From the NCBI RefSeq assembly GCF_003751605.1, contig NZ_RJVJ01000001.1, positions 2,604,001-2,668,000 on the forward strand: DNA of 64,000 bases, in the 5' to 3' direction. The notes beneath the pieces were generated by a model. That model had not been told where the DNA came from. It worked only from the letters and a program-made list of their open reading frames with translations, and ran no database searches. Made by a program: the position numbers and the translations under genes. Positions 1-9,399 of the stretch are shown here, one piece after another; position 1 is the stretch's first letter; each line of letters opens with the position of its first letter. This stretch comes from Kitasatospora cineracea. GTDB taxonomy: Bacteria > Actinomycetota > Actinomycetes > Streptomycetales > Streptomycetaceae.

Positions 1-6
1 GACCGA

Positions 7-2487
7 GTGTTGATCCGAAACAGGGCGGAGCAGCGTCCCACCGCTGCCGGCCGCCACCTCAAGGGCCGCAAGGTGGCGTTCGGCGCCGCCGCGGCCGCGG
101 GTCTGGCGGGCCTGCTGATGAGCACGCTCGGCGTGGCTCCGTCCGCGGCCGCCGTCGACAACCGGGCGTGCCGCCCCGACGGCATGTACACCACGCCCGG
201 CGTCGACGTCCCCTACTGCAACGTCTACGACACCAGCGGCCGCGAGCAGATGGGCGCCGACCACCAGCGCCGCGTCATCGGCTACTTCACCAGCTGGCGC
301 ACCGGCAAGGACGGCACGCCCGCCTACCTGGTGAACAACATCCCCTGGGACAAGGTCACCCACCTCAACTACGCGTTCGCGCACGTCGCCTCGGACAACA
401 CGCTGTCCGTGGGCGCCGACGGCCCGAACAACGCCTCCACCGGGATGACCTTCCCGGGCGTGGCGGGCGCGGAGATGGACCCGGCGTACTCGTACAAGGG
501 CCACTTCAACCTGCTCAGCAAGTTCAAGAAGCAGTACCCGAACGTCAAGACCATGGTCTCGGTCGGCGGTTGGGCCGAGACCGGCGGCTACTTCGACGAC
601 TCGGGCAGCCGGGTCAACTCGGGCGGCTTCTACTCGATGACCGTCAACGCGGACGGGTCGGTCAACCAGGCCGGCATCAACACCTTCGCGGACTCGGCCG
701 TCACCTTCATCAAGAAGTACGGCTTCAACGGCGTCGACCTCGACTACGAGTACCCGACCTCGATGAAGGACGCGGGCAACCCGCTCGACTACTCCATCTC
801 CAACGCCAAGCGCGCCTCCCTGATGAAGGGCTACGCCGCGCTGATGAAGACCATGCGGGAGAAGCTCGACCGGGCCTCCGCCGCCGACGGCAAGTACTAC
901 CTGCTGTCGGTCGCCGCCCCGTCCTCGGGCTACCTGCTGCGCGGCATGGAGACCTTCCAGGTCACCCAGTACCTGGACTACGTCAACATCATGTCGTACG
1001 ACCTGCACGGCGCCTGGAACAAGTACGTCGGCCCGAACGCCGCGCTGTACGACGACGGCAAGGACGCCGAGCTGGCCGCCGCCAACGTGTACGGCACCTC
1101 GCAGTACGGCGGCATCGGCTACCTGAACACCGACTGGGCCGTGCACTACTTCCGCGGCGCGATGCCGGCCGGCCGGATCAACCTCGGCGTGCCGTACTAC
1201 ACCCGCGGCTTCCAGAACGTCCAGGGCGGCACCAACGGCCTGTGGGGCACCTCCTCCACCACCACCTGTCCGGCCGGCTCCGGCCTGACCACCTGTGGTG
1301 ACGGCGCCGTCGGCATCGACAACATCTGGCACGACCTGGACGACAACGGCAAGGAGTCGCCCGCCGGCTCCAACCCGATGTGGCACGCCAAGAACCTGGA
1401 AGCGGGCGTCCTGCCGGACTACCTGTCCAAGTACGGCGTGAGCGACACCGCGCTCAAGGGCACCTACGCCCGCAACTACAGCTCGTCGCTGGTCGCGCCG
1501 TGGCTGTGGAACGCGGACAAGAAGGTCTTCCTGTCGACCGAGGACGACCAGTCGATCGGCGCCAAGGCCGACTACGTGGTCAACCAGGGCGTCGGCGGCG
1601 CGATGATCTGGGAGCTGGCCGGCGACTACAAGTGGGACGCCACCGCCAACGGCGGCAAGGGCGAGTACGTCCAGGGCAACACCATGACCTCGCTGCTGTA
1701 CGACAAGTTCAAGTCGGCCTCGGCGTACGGCGCGACCCGCTCGACCATCGCGCTGCCGCAGCAGACCCTGCCGATCGACGTGTCCTTCACCGACTTCGCG
1801 CTGGGCGACAACAACTACCCGATCAACCCGAAGATCCACATCGTCAACAACTCGACCACCACCCTGCCGGGCGGCACCGAGTTCCAGTTCGACTACTCGG
1901 TCTCCGCGCCCGGCAACGCCGCCGACCAGTCCGGCTTCGGCTCCAAGGTGATCCGGGCCGACCACACCGGCAGCAACGTCGGCGGCCTCAAGGGCACCTA
2001 CAACCGGGTCTCGCTGAAGCTGCCGACCTGGCAGACCCTGGCGCCCGGCGCCTCGGTGGACGTCGCCTTCGTCTACTACCTGCCGGTCTCCACCCCCGCC
2101 AACTGGACCGTGAACGTCGGCGGCACCCTGTACGGCATCAACGGCGACTTCACCCGCGGCGCCACCGCGGGCACCTCCTCGCCGTCCCCGTCGGCCTCCG
2201 CCTCGCAGTCGGCCTCGCCGTCCGCGTCGGCCAGCGCCTCCGCCTCGCAGTCGGCGTCCCCGTCGGCCTCGGCCTCGCAGTCCGCCTCGCCGTCGGCCAG
2301 CGCCTCCGCGTCGGTCACCGCCGGGACCTGCTCGGGCGCGCCGAGCTGGAGCGCGGGCACCACCTACGCCACCGTCACCAAGGTGTCGTGGAAGGGCCAC
2401 TACTACCAGAACAAGTGGTGGACCGCGGGCGAGGACCCCTCGCTGAGCGGCGCCTGGGGCGTCTGGACGGACCTCGGGGCCTGCTGA
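7..2487 (+). CDS. Secreted GH18 chitinase with C-terminal chitin-binding domain
   Basis: Endochitinase of glycoside hydrolase family 18, secreted to cleave beta-1,4-GlcNAc chains. The N-terminus is a signal peptide (basic start, hydrophobic run at residues 24-44, Ala-rich cleavage region near 49). The catalytic signature GVDLDYEYP puts the acid/base at Glu248, with Asp244 and Asp246 before it. After the barrel comes a beta-rich module (about 579-715), a Ser/Ala/Pro linker (about 719-772) and a CBM5/12-like domain with the WWT-x-GEDP aromatic motif. The GTG start at base 7 sits at the window edge and the frame is open upstream, so the true start could lie outside. A strong hairpin follows the stop. 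Confidence 0.9.
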   Translation: MLIRNRAEQRPTAAGRHLKGRKVAFGAAAAAGLAGLLMSTLGVAPSAAAVDNRACRPDGMYTTPGVDVPYCNVYDTSGREQMGADHQRRVIGYFTSWRTGKDGTPAYLVNNIPWDKVTHLNYAFAHVASDNTLSVGADGPNNASTGMTFPGVAGAEMDPAYSYKGHFNLLSKFKKQYPNVKTMVSVGGWAETGGYFDDSGSRVNSGGFYSMTVNADGSVNQAGINTFADSAVTFIKKYGFNGVDLDYEYPTSMKDAGNPLDYSISNAKRASLMKGYAALMKTMREKLDRASAADGKYYLLSVAAPSSGYLLRGMETFQVTQYLDYVNIMSYDLHGAWNKYVGPNAALYDDGKDAELAAANVYGTSQYGGIGYLNTDWAVHYFRGAMPAGRINLGVPYYTRGFQNVQGGTNGLWGTSSTTTCPAGSGLTTCGDGAVGIDNIWHDLDDNGKESPAGSNPMWHAKNLEAGVLPDYLSKYGVSDTALKGTYARNYSSSLVAPWLWNADKKVFLSTEDDQSIGAKADYVVNQGVGGAMIWELAGDYKWDATANGGKGEYVQGNTMTSLLYDKFKSASAYGATRSTIALPQQTLPIDVSFTDFALGDNNYPINPKIHIVNNSTTTLPGGTEFQFDYSVSAPGNAADQSGFGSKVIRADHTGSNVGGLKGTYNRVSLKLPTWQTLAPGASVDVAFVYYLPVSTPANWTVNVGGTLYGINGDFTRGATAGTSSPSPSASASQSASPSASASASASQSASPSASASQSASPSASASASVTAGTCSGAPSWSAGTTYATVTKVSWKGHYYQNKWWTAGEDPSLSGAWGVWTDLGAC
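2173..2325 (+). repeat. Ser/Ala/Pro low-complexity linker repeat in chitinase
   Basis: Imperfect repeats of TCG/GCC/CCG-type codons encode a flexible SASPSA-like linker between the catalytic part and the chitin-binding domain. Such tracts vary in length by slippage and are common in secreted actinomycete glycosidases. Confidence 0.7.
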
Positions 2488-2510
2488 GCCTGATCCCGAG
2501 CCCATGAACG

Positions 2511-2551
2511 GCGGTGGCGGTCGACCCGGTCGGGGGGTCGGCCGCCACCGC
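2511..2551. terminator. Bidirectional terminator, chitinase / bcp
   Basis: A 17-bp stem (2511-2527 with 2535-2551, one G-U pair) and a 7-base loop lies between the convergent chitinase and bcp genes. There is no long U tract, as usual in Streptomyces. Confidence 0.75.
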
Positions 2552-2571
2552 TGCCTCCGTTGCCGCGCGGG

Positions 2572-3045
2572 CTACTCGCCGACCTTCAGGTCCTTCAGCA
2601 GCTTGGCGACGTGGCCGGTGGCCCGGACGTTGTACAGCGCCCGCTCCACCCGGCCCTGCTCGTCGACCACGACCGTCGAGCGGATCACGCCCCGGTAGGT
2701 GCGGCCGTAGTTCACCTTCTCGCCGTAGGCGCCGTACGCCTCCAGCACCCGGTGCTCCGGGTCGGACAGCAGGGTCACCTTCAGCTGCTCGGTCTCGCGG
2801 AACTTGCCGAGCCTCTCCGGCGCGTCCGGCGAGATGCCGATCACGTCGTAGCCGGCGCCCGCGAACACCTCCAGGTTGTCGGTGAAGTCGCAGGCCTGCT
2901 TGGTGCAGCCCGGGGTGAGTGCCTTCGGGTAGAAGTAGACGATCACCTTGCGGCCCAGGTGGTCGGCCAGCGACACCTCCTCGCCGTCGGCGTCGGGCAG
3001 GGTGAAGGCGGGGGCGGTGTCGCCCGCCTGCAGGCGCTCGCTCAC
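2572..3045 (-). CDS. bcp: Thioredoxin-dependent thiol peroxidase (Bcp/PrxQ)
   Basis: A 157-residue peroxiredoxin that reduces peroxides with electrons from thioredoxin, in the cytoplasm. The motif TPGCTKQACDF supplies the peroxidatic Cys47 and the resolving Cys52 five residues later, which is the PrxQ arrangement. The GTG start at 3045 is chosen because GGAG lies upstream and the homologous fold begins there; a much longer open frame upstream is a high-GC artefact. It is divergent from the DUF3618 gene and convergent with the chitinase. Confidence 0.92.
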   Translation of the reverse strand: MSERLQAGDTAPAFTLPDADGEEVSLADHLGRKVIVYFYPKALTPGCTKQACDFTDNLEVFAGAGYDVIGISPDAPERLGKFRETEQLKVTLLSDPEHRVLEAYGAYGEKVNYGRTYRGVIRSTVVVDEQGRVERALYNVRATGHVAKLLKDLKVGE

Positions 3046-3187
3046 GGTGCTTGGATCTCCTCTGGAGCTGGACGGGGTCGGTACTGCCCGCCAACCTACT
3101 CCCGTTGGTGGGTGGCGCTGCGCGTGCGCGGCAGCGAGCTGACAGACTGTCGGTGGAGAAGAAGTACCTAGCGGTAACAGAGATGGG

Positions 3188-3538
3188 GTGGCCCCAGTGG
3201 CAGCGAGCGGCAAGGACACGTCGGCACCGCGTACGACGGCCCAGATCGAGGCGGACATCGCCGGGACCAGGGACCGGCTCGCCGTGACCCTCGACGAGCT
3301 CGCCATGCGCGTCCACCCGGCCACCGTCGCCGCCCAGGCCAAGGCCAAGGTCCGCGCCTCGGTCGAGCAGAAGGCCGGGCAGGCGTACGTCGCCGCGAGC
3401 GGGGCCCTGGAGCAGGCCAAGTCGAAGTTCGTCGACGAGGACGGGCGGCTGCGGACCGAGCGGGTGGTGCCGGCCGCGCTGGTCGGCGTCGGCGTGGTGC
3501 TGCTGATCGCCTCGGTGCGGCGGCGGCGCAAGGGCTGA
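3188..3538 (+). CDS. DUF3618 family small membrane protein
   Basis: About 116 residues. The region AQIEADIAGTRDRLAVTLDEL is the hallmark of DUF3618, followed by an Ala/Lys-rich helix and one C-terminal membrane segment (about residues 93-108) ending in a basic tail RRRRKG. Function unknown; members are common in actinobacteria. GTG at 3188 or the in-frame GTG at 3197 could be the start; neither has a clear ribosome site. Confidence 0.8.
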   Translation: MAPVAASGKDTSAPRTTAQIEADIAGTRDRLAVTLDELAMRVHPATVAAQAKAKVRASVEQKAGQAYVAASGALEQAKSKFVDEDGRLRTERVVPAALVGVGVVLLIASVRRRRKG

Positions 3539-3548
3539 CCGCGCGTCG

Positions 3549-3587
3549 CGGCGGGGCCCCGGGCAGGTGCCCGGGGCCCCGCCGTTT
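3549..3587. terminator. Intrinsic terminator after DUF3618 gene
   Basis: Perfect 16-bp stem (3549-3564 with 3569-3584), AGGT loop, then TTT. Confidence 0.85.
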
Positions 3588-3610
3588 CCGCGGTCCGGTA
3601 CGGTCGGGGC

Positions 3611-4006
3611 GTGAGTGAGAACGACACCCAGAACACGGCCGCGCCCGGTGAGGACGCCCCGCACGGGCGGCACGACCGGCTCGGGGAGAAGCTGCCGATC
3701 CGGATGCTGCACGACCGGGTGCTGGTGCGGACCGAGACCGGCGAGGGCGAGCGCCGCTCCACCGGCGGCATCCTGATCCCGGCCACCGCCGAGCTGTCCC
3801 GGCGCTGCGCGTGGGCCGAGGCGGTGGCCGTCGGCCAGAGCGTCCGGTCCGTCGAACCCGGGGACCGGGTGCTGTACGACCCGGAGGACAAGCTGGAGGT
3901 CGAGGTGCGCGGCGCCACCTACGTGCTGCTGCGCGAACGCGACCTGCACGCGGTCGCGGCCGGGCGGTTCGGCGACCTGGAGGGCTCGACCGGGCTGTAC
4001 CTCTAG
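3611..4006 (+). CDS. GroES-family co-chaperonin-like protein
   Basis: 131 residues, longer than the usual ~100 of GroES because of an N-terminal charged extension (about 30 residues). The core has the Cpn10 pattern: IRMLHDRVLVRTE, then STGGILIPATA, the hydrophobic barrel strands GDRVLYDPEDKLEVEV and a terminal strand. No groEL is adjacent, so this is probably a paralogue and not the main groES. Streptomyces genomes often carry such a solitary GroES-like gene. Role unknown. Confidence 0.8.
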   Translation: MSENDTQNTAAPGEDAPHGRHDRLGEKLPIRMLHDRVLVRTETGEGERRSTGGILIPATAELSRRCAWAEAVAVGQSVRSVEPGDRVLYDPEDKLEVEVRGATYVLLRERDLHAVAAGRFGDLEGSTGLYL

Positions 4007-4117
4007 CGGCGCGGCCCCGGCGGCAGGTCAGCCGGAAATAGGGGTGCGGGGCACGGGGCGGCGGGCCTAGCCTGATGGGTCGCTCCGGTGCGGAGCCCTG
4101 TCGACGGGGGGAACACG

Positions 4118-4924
4118 GTGGTGGGCGGCGTCTACCTGTCGGTGGCCCGCGGGGCGTTCCGGCGGTACTCGACGTACCGGGCGGCCACCGTCGCCGGGAC
4201 GGTCACCAACAGCGTCTTCGGCGTCATCCTGGCGTCCACCATGCTCGCGCTGTGGCGGGCCCGGCCCGGCCTGGGCGGGTACGACGCCGCCCAGGCGGTG
4301 ACGTACACCTGGATCAGCCAGGCGCTGCTGGCCACCGTCGCGGTGTGGGGCGGCGGCTTCCAGGACGACCTGCAGGCGCGCTTCCGCAGCGGGGACATCG
4401 CGGTCGACCTGTACCGGCCGGTCGACTTCCAGGGCTGGTGGCTGGCCGCCGACCTGGGGCGGGCCGCGTTCCAACTGGTCACCCGGGGCGCGCTGCCGGT
4501 CCTGGTCGGCGCGGCGCTGTTCGACCTGGCGCTGCCCGGCAGCCCGCTGGTGTGGGCCGAGTTCCTGCTCGCGGTCGTGCTGGCCGTGGTGGTCAGCTTC
4601 GGACTGCGCTTCCTGGCCTCGCTGACCGGCTTCTGGCTGCACGAGTCCGAAGGGGTGCGGGCCGTGATGACCGTGGTGTCGATGTTCTTCTCCGGCATGC
4701 TGCTGCCGCTCGCGCTCTTCCCCGGCCTGCTCGGCGAACTGGCCCGGGCGCTGCCGTTCTCGGCGATGGTGCAACTGCCCGCCGACGTGCTGCTGCGCCG
4801 GCGCACCGGCACCGGCCTGCTCGCCCTGTACGGCTTCCAACTCGGCTGGGCCGCCGCCCTGCTGGCCCTCGGCCGGGCCGGACAGGCGCTCGCCGTGCGC
4901 CGGGTGGTGGTGCAGGGTGGTTGA
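4118..4924 (+). CDS. ABC-2 type exporter permease (DUF990-like), subunit 1
   Basis: About 268 residues with roughly six hydrophobic membrane segments; lacks any ATP-binding motif. It pairs with the next permease and an ATPase to form an ABC-2 export system of the type with two unlike permeases. The GTG at 4118 is preferred: GGGGGGA lies six bases upstream, while the earlier in-frame GTG at 4088 has none. Its 3' end overlaps the next start by eight bases, indicating translational coupling. Substrate unknown. Confidence 0.85.
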   Translation: MVGGVYLSVARGAFRRYSTYRAATVAGTVTNSVFGVILASTMLALWRARPGLGGYDAAQAVTYTWISQALLATVAVWGGGFQDDLQARFRSGDIAVDLYRPVDFQGWWLAADLGRAAFQLVTRGALPVLVGAALFDLALPGSPLVWAEFLLAVVLAVVVSFGLRFLASLTGFWLHESEGVRAVMTVVSMFFSGMLLPLALFPGLLGELARALPFSAMVQLPADVLLRRRTGTGLLALYGFQLGWAAALLALGRAGQALAVRRVVVQGG

Positions 4925-5750
4925 ACCGGACGGCCCGGCGGCCCGGGCGGGCTGGGCGGTGCGCTCGTGGTGGCTGATCGCCGGGATGTGGATCCGCTCC
5001 ACCATGGCCTACCGGGCCTCGTTCGCGCTCAGCCTGGCCGCCAACACCCTGGTCACCTTCCTGGACTTCGCGGTGCTGCTGCTGATGTTCGCCCACACCC
5101 GGCAACTGGCCGGGTGGACGCTGGCCGAGACCGGCTTCCTGTACGGCACCTCCTCGGCGGCCCTCGGCGCGGCCAACGTCCTGGTCGGATCGGTCGGCGG
5201 ACTCGGCGAGCGGGTCCGCTCCGGGAGCCTGGACACCATGCTGATCCGGCCCGCCCCCGCACTGGCCCAACTCGCCGCCGAGCGCTTCTCGCTGCGCCGC
5301 CTGGGCCGGCTGCTGCAGGCCCTCGCGGTGCTCGGCTGGTCGCTCACCGCGCTGGACGTGCACTGGACCTGGGACCGGGTGCTGATGGTGCCCGTGCTGC
5401 TGCTGTGCGGGACGCTGATCTTCTGCGCGCTGTTCATCGGCTGCTCCTGCGTGCAGTTCTGGTGGGGCGAGGCCGCCGAACTGCAGAACTCGCTCACCTA
5501 CGGCGGCGCCACCCTGCTCCAGTACCCGCCCACCGTCTTCGCCCGGGAACTCGTCGCGGGCACCGTGTTCGGCGTGCCGCTGGCCTTCGTCAACTGGCTG
5601 CCCGCCCTGCACGTCCTCGGCCGGCCCGACCCGCTCGGGCTGCCCGCCGCGTTCCGGTTCGCCTCGCCGCTGGCCGCCGCGCTCTGCCTGCTGGCGGCCG
5701 GCCTGGCCTGGCGGACCGGGCTGCGCGCCTACCGCTCCACCGGAAGCTGA
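4917..5750 (+). CDS. ABC-2 type exporter permease (DUF990-like), subunit 2
   Basis: 277 residues, about six membrane segments. Contains the family-typical stretch RSGSLDTMLIRPAP in the first cytoplasmic region, also seen in weaker form in subunit 1 (SGDIAVDLYRPV), so the two permeases are homologous. Start GTG 4917 lies inside the preceding gene. Middle gene of the three-gene exporter operon. Confidence 0.87.
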   Translation: MVEPDGPAARAGWAVRSWWLIAGMWIRSTMAYRASFALSLAANTLVTFLDFAVLLLMFAHTRQLAGWTLAETGFLYGTSSAALGAANVLVGSVGGLGERVRSGSLDTMLIRPAPALAQLAAERFSLRRLGRLLQALAVLGWSLTALDVHWTWDRVLMVPVLLLCGTLIFCALFIGCSCVQFWWGEAAELQNSLTYGGATLLQYPPTVFARELVAGTVFGVPLAFVNWLPALHVLGRPDPLGLPAAFRFASPLAAALCLLAAGLAWRTGLRAYRSTGS

Positions 5751-5763
5751 CGGAAGGACCAGC

Positions 5764-6732
5764 ATGGCGATGATCGAGGTCGAGGACGTCCGGCGGAGCT
5801 TCACCGTCCGGGTCCGGGACGGGCGCTGGCGGCGGACCAGGCGCGAGGTGCGGGCCGTCGACGGGCTGACCTTCGCCGTCGAGGAGGGCGAGTGCGTCGG
5901 CTACATCGGGCCCAACGGCGCCGGGAAGTCCACCACCGTCAAGATGCTCACCGGCATCCTGGTGCCCAGCGGCGGCCGGCTGCGGGTGGCCGGCGTCGAC
6001 CCGGCCGCCCGCCGGGCCGAACTCGCCCGCCGGATCGGCGTGGTGTTCGGCCAGCGCACCACCCTGTGGTGGGACCTGCCGCTGCGCGACAGCTACGAAC
6101 TGGCCCGCCGGATCTACCGGATCCCCGCCGCCGCGTACCGGACCAACCTCGACCGGTGCGTCGAACTCCTCGACCTCGGCGACCTGCTGGACACCCCCGT
6201 CCGGCAGCTCTCGCTCGGCCAGCGGATGCGCGGCGACCTCGCCGCCGCCCTGCTGCACGACCCCGGCGTGCTCTACCTCGACGAACCCACCATCGGGCTC
6301 GACGTGGTCAGCAAGGCCAAGGTCCGGGCGTTCCTGCGCGAGACCAACCGGGAACGGCGCACCACCGTGCTGCTCACCACCCACGACCTCACCGACATCG
6401 AGCAGCTGTGCGACCGGGTGATGGTGATCGACCACGGCCGGCTCGTCCTGGACGGCCCGCTGGAACGGCTGCACGAGATCGGCGGCAGCGAACGCACCCT
6501 GGTGGTCGACCTCGCCGAGGCGCACCCGCCGATCGAGCTGCCCGGCGTCCGGGTGGTGCGCACCGAGGGCCCGCGGCAGTGGCTGGCCTTCCCCGCCCGG
6601 CAGAGCGCCGCCCCCGTGGTCGCCGCCGTCGCCGAGCGCTACCCGCTGGTCGACCTGTCGGTGCGGGAACCCGCCATCGAGGACGTGATCGCCCGGATCT
6701 ACGCCGGGAGCACCCCCGCACCGGCGCACTGA
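5764..6732 (+). CDS. ABC exporter ATP-binding protein (DrrA/CcmA type)
   Basis: 322 residues, energising subunit of the exporter formed with the two permeases upstream. Walker A GPNGAGKST is at residues 49-57, signature LSLGQRMRGD, Walker B VLYLDEPTIGLD, and the H-loop TTHD follows. A C-terminal extension (about 240-322) resembles the regulatory tail of exporter ATPases. ATG 5764 has GGAAGGA six bases upstream and starts 13 bases after the permease stop. Confidence 0.93.
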   Translation: MAMIEVEDVRRSFTVRVRDGRWRRTRREVRAVDGLTFAVEEGECVGYIGPNGAGKSTTVKMLTGILVPSGGRLRVAGVDPAARRAELARRIGVVFGQRTTLWWDLPLRDSYELARRIYRIPAAAYRTNLDRCVELLDLGDLLDTPVRQLSLGQRMRGDLAAALLHDPGVLYLDEPTIGLDVVSKAKVRAFLRETNRERRTTVLLTTHDLTDIEQLCDRVMVIDHGRLVLDGPLERLHEIGGSERTLVVDLAEAHPPIELPGVRVVRTEGPRQWLAFPARQSAAPVVAAVAERYPLVDLSVREPAIEDVIARIYAGSTPAPAH

Positions 6733-6794
6733 CCCTCCCTCACTCGTTCGGGTGAGGAAGGTGACCAGACGGCCGGTACGGGAGTTGACACCTC

Positions 6795-8015
6795 GTGACC
6801 GAGCAAGGACCGGACGTCAGCGTGGTGATCGCCGTCCACGACACCATGCCCTACTTGACCGCCTGCCTCGACTCGCTGGTGGGCCAGAGCATCGAGCGGC
6901 AGCGGATGGAAGTCGTCGCCGTCGACGACGGCTCCAGCGACGGCAGCAGCGAGGAACTCGCCCGCTACGCGGCCGCCCACCCGGGGCTGTTCCGCACCGC
7001 CCGGCAGCCCGCCTCCGGCGGTCCCGCCAGTCCCACCAACCGCGGCACCGACCTCGCCCGCGGCCGCTACCTGCTCTACCTCGGCTCCGACGACTGGCTC
7101 GGCCCCGAGGCCCTGGAGCGGATGGTCGCCGCCGCCGACCGCTGGCAGTCCGACGTGCTGATCCCCAAGCAGGTCGGCGAGCACGGCCGGGTCGTCCCGC
7201 AGGGCATCTTCGACCGCACCGCCGAACAGGTCGGCTTCACCGACTCCGCGCTCGCCTGGGCCCTCGGCGACACCAAGCTGTTCCGCCGCGACCTGGTCAC
7301 CAGCCACGGCCTGCGCCGCCGCGAGGACCTGGTCATCCACTCCGACCAGCCCTTCACCCTCGGCGCGCTGCTGCACGCCCGCAAGGTCTCCGTCCTCGCC
7401 GACTACGACTACTACCACCTGGTGCTCCGCCGGGACCGCTCCAACGTCACCCACCGGGCCGGGCCGCTGGACCGACTGCGCGGCTTCACCGCCGCCCACG
7501 AGGTGCTCGACCGCGGCACCCTGCCCGGCCCCGCCCGGGACGCCGTCCGGGCCCGCTACTTCAGCTGGGACGTCCCGCAGTTGCTGCAGGCCCCGTTCCT
7601 CGCCGAACCACCCGCCATGCAGCGCCGGATCGTCCAGGAGATCGGCCGGTTCACCGAACGGCACTGCTCGCCCGCCGTGTTCCGCACCCTGCCCGTCCCC
7701 GCCCGGCTGCGCCTCGCCCTCGCCCGGCGCGGCGAACTGCTCGCCCTGTGCGACCTGATCACCTGGGAACGGGACCACGGCGAGGCCCCCGCCGTCCGCC
7801 GCGGCTCCCGGCTCTACGCCGGCTACCCGGTCTTCCGCGACCGGCACCTCGGCCTGCCCGACGCCCTGTTCGAACTCGGCCGCGCCCCCGGACCGGCCGG
7901 CTGGCGCCGCCTCGTCCCCGCCCCGCTGCGCCGCGCCCGGTGGGCCGCCAAACGCCTGCTGCGCCGCACCCGGCGGCACGGCCTGGCCGCCGCGCTGCGC
8001 GGAGCCGCCCGATGA
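6795..8015 (+). CDS. Family 2 glycosyltransferase
   Basis: 406 residues. The N-terminal GT-A domain has VSVVIAVHD, the nucleotide-binding DDGSSDGS and the metal-binding GSDDW (DxD equivalent). The basic, Arg-rich C-terminus suggests membrane association. The stop overlaps the start of the nucleotide-sugar dehydrogenase by ATGA, so the pair likely makes and transfers an acidic sugar, perhaps for a wall glycopolymer (inference). The upstream gap of 62 bases from the exporter ATPase allows cotranscription with it. GTG start with GGGAG ten bases before. Confidence 0.85.
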   Translation: MTEQGPDVSVVIAVHDTMPYLTACLDSLVGQSIERQRMEVVAVDDGSSDGSSEELARYAAAHPGLFRTARQPASGGPASPTNRGTDLARGRYLLYLGSDDWLGPEALERMVAAADRWQSDVLIPKQVGEHGRVVPQGIFDRTAEQVGFTDSALAWALGDTKLFRRDLVTSHGLRRREDLVIHSDQPFTLGALLHARKVSVLADYDYYHLVLRRDRSNVTHRAGPLDRLRGFTAAHEVLDRGTLPGPARDAVRARYFSWDVPQLLQAPFLAEPPAMQRRIVQEIGRFTERHCSPAVFRTLPVPARLRLALARRGELLALCDLITWERDHGEAPAVRRGSRLYAGYPVFRDRHLGLPDALFELGRAPGPAGWRRLVPAPLRRARWAAKRLLRRTRRHGLAAALRGAAR

Positions 8016-9319
8016 GCGCCGCACCCGCCCGGGACGTCTGCGTCGTCGGCCTCGGCAAGATCGGCCTGCCGCTGGCCGTCCAGTACGCCGGCAAGGGCCA
8101 CCTGGTGACCGGCGCCGACATCGCCCCCGAGGTGGTCACCGCCGTCAACGCCGGCCGGCCCCCCTTCCCGCGCGAGGCCCACCTCGACGAGCGGCTCGCC
8201 GAGGCCGTCGCGTCCGGCCGGCTGCGCGCCACCACCGACACCGCCGCCGCCACCGCCGGGGCCGACGCCGTGGTGATCGTCGTCCCGCTGGTCACCGGCC
8301 CCGACGGCAGCCCCGACTTCTCCCTGCTGGACACCGCCACCGACGCCGTCGCCGCCGGGCTGCGCCCCGGCACCCTGGTCAGCTACGAGACCACGCTGCC
8401 GGTCGGCACCGTCCGCGGCCGCTTCGCCCGGCGGCTGGAGGCCGGCTCCCAGCTGGCCGCCGGGCGGGACTTCGCGCTGGTGTTCAGCCCCGAACGGGTA
8501 CGCACCGGACGGGTCTTCGCCGACCTGCGGCGCTACCCCAAGCTGGTCGGCGGCATCGACGAGGAGTCCACCCGGCGCGGCGTCGACTTCTACCAGGCGG
8601 TGCTCGACTTCGACCCGCGCCCCGACCTGCCGCGCGGCAACGGCGTGTGGGCGCTGTCCACGGCGGAGGCCGCCGAGTTCGCCAAGCTCGCCGAGACCAC
8701 CTACCGGGACGTCAACATCGCGCTGGTCAACCAGTTCGCCCGGTACGCGGACCGGGTCGGCGTCGACCTCGCCGAGATCGTCGACGCCTGCAACTCCCAG
8801 CCCTACAGCCACCTGCACCGGCCCGGCATCGCGGTCGGCGGCCACTGCATCCCGGTCTACCCGCGGCTGTACCTGTGGAACGACCCCGGCGCCACCGTGG
8901 TGCGGGCCGCCCGCGAGGCCAACGAGCAGGTCCCGGCGTACGCGGTCGGGCTGCTGGAGGGCGCGCTCGGCCCGCTGACGGGCGTCGCGGTGACGGTGCT
9001 CGGCGCGTCCTACCGGGGCGGGGTCAAGGAGACCGCGTACTCCGGAGTGTTCCCGCTGGTCGAGGCGCTGCGGGCGGCCGGGGCCGAGATCGGCGTCAGC
9101 GACCCGCTGTACCTCCCGGAGGAACTGGCCGCCCTCGGCCTGCCGCCCGACCAGGGCAAACCCGCCACCGCGCTGGTCGTCCAGGCCGACCACCCCGAGT
9201 ACCGGGACCTCGGCGCGGTCGACTTCCCGGGCGTGCGGGTGCTGCTCGACGGCCGCCGGGTCACCGACCCGGCCCGCTGGGAGGGCGTGCGGCGGATCGT
9301 GCTCGGCGGGGGCGGCTGA
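8012..9319 (+). CDS. UDP-glucose/UDP-ManNAc-type nucleotide-sugar 6-dehydrogenase
   Basis: 435 residues. Two-step NAD-dependent oxidation of a nucleotide sugar to the uronic acid. N-terminal Rossmann motif VVGLGKIGLPLA, central Lys/Asn-containing region FAKLAETTYRDVNIALVNQF, and the catalytic cysteine in GGHCIPVYP. The central part most resembles WecC-like UDP-N-acetylmannosamine dehydrogenases, but the exact sugar cannot be read from sequence. ATG overlaps the glycosyltransferase stop. Confidence 0.9.
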   Translation: MSAAPARDVCVVGLGKIGLPLAVQYAGKGHLVTGADIAPEVVTAVNAGRPPFPREAHLDERLAEAVASGRLRATTDTAAATAGADAVVIVVPLVTGPDGSPDFSLLDTATDAVAAGLRPGTLVSYETTLPVGTVRGRFARRLEAGSQLAAGRDFALVFSPERVRTGRVFADLRRYPKLVGGIDEESTRRGVDFYQAVLDFDPRPDLPRGNGVWALSTAEAAEFAKLAETTYRDVNIALVNQFARYADRVGVDLAEIVDACNSQPYSHLHRPGIAVGGHCIPVYPRLYLWNDPGATVVRAAREANEQVPAYAVGLLEGALGPLTGVAVTVLGASYRGGVKETAYSGVFPLVEALRAAGAEIGVSDPLYLPEELAALGLPPDQGKPATALVVQADHPEYRDLGAVDFPGVRVLLDGRRVTDPARWEGVRRIVLGGGG

Positions 9320-9399
9320 GCGGGCGGCCCGGGCCCGGGCGGGCGGCGGATTCGCGGGGCGGGGGCCGTTTCGCCGGGCCGGTGTGCCAGGCTGGCGGG

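Noticed and set aside
3611..4006. Possible main groES
   Set aside because: No groEL follows, and the N-terminal extension is atypical; called GroES-like only.
6752..8011. Long N-terminal extension of the nucleotide-sugar dehydrogenase frame
   Set aside because: This part is antiphase to the glycosyltransferase gene and Arg/Pro-rich; the ATG at 8012 begins a normal Rossmann domain.
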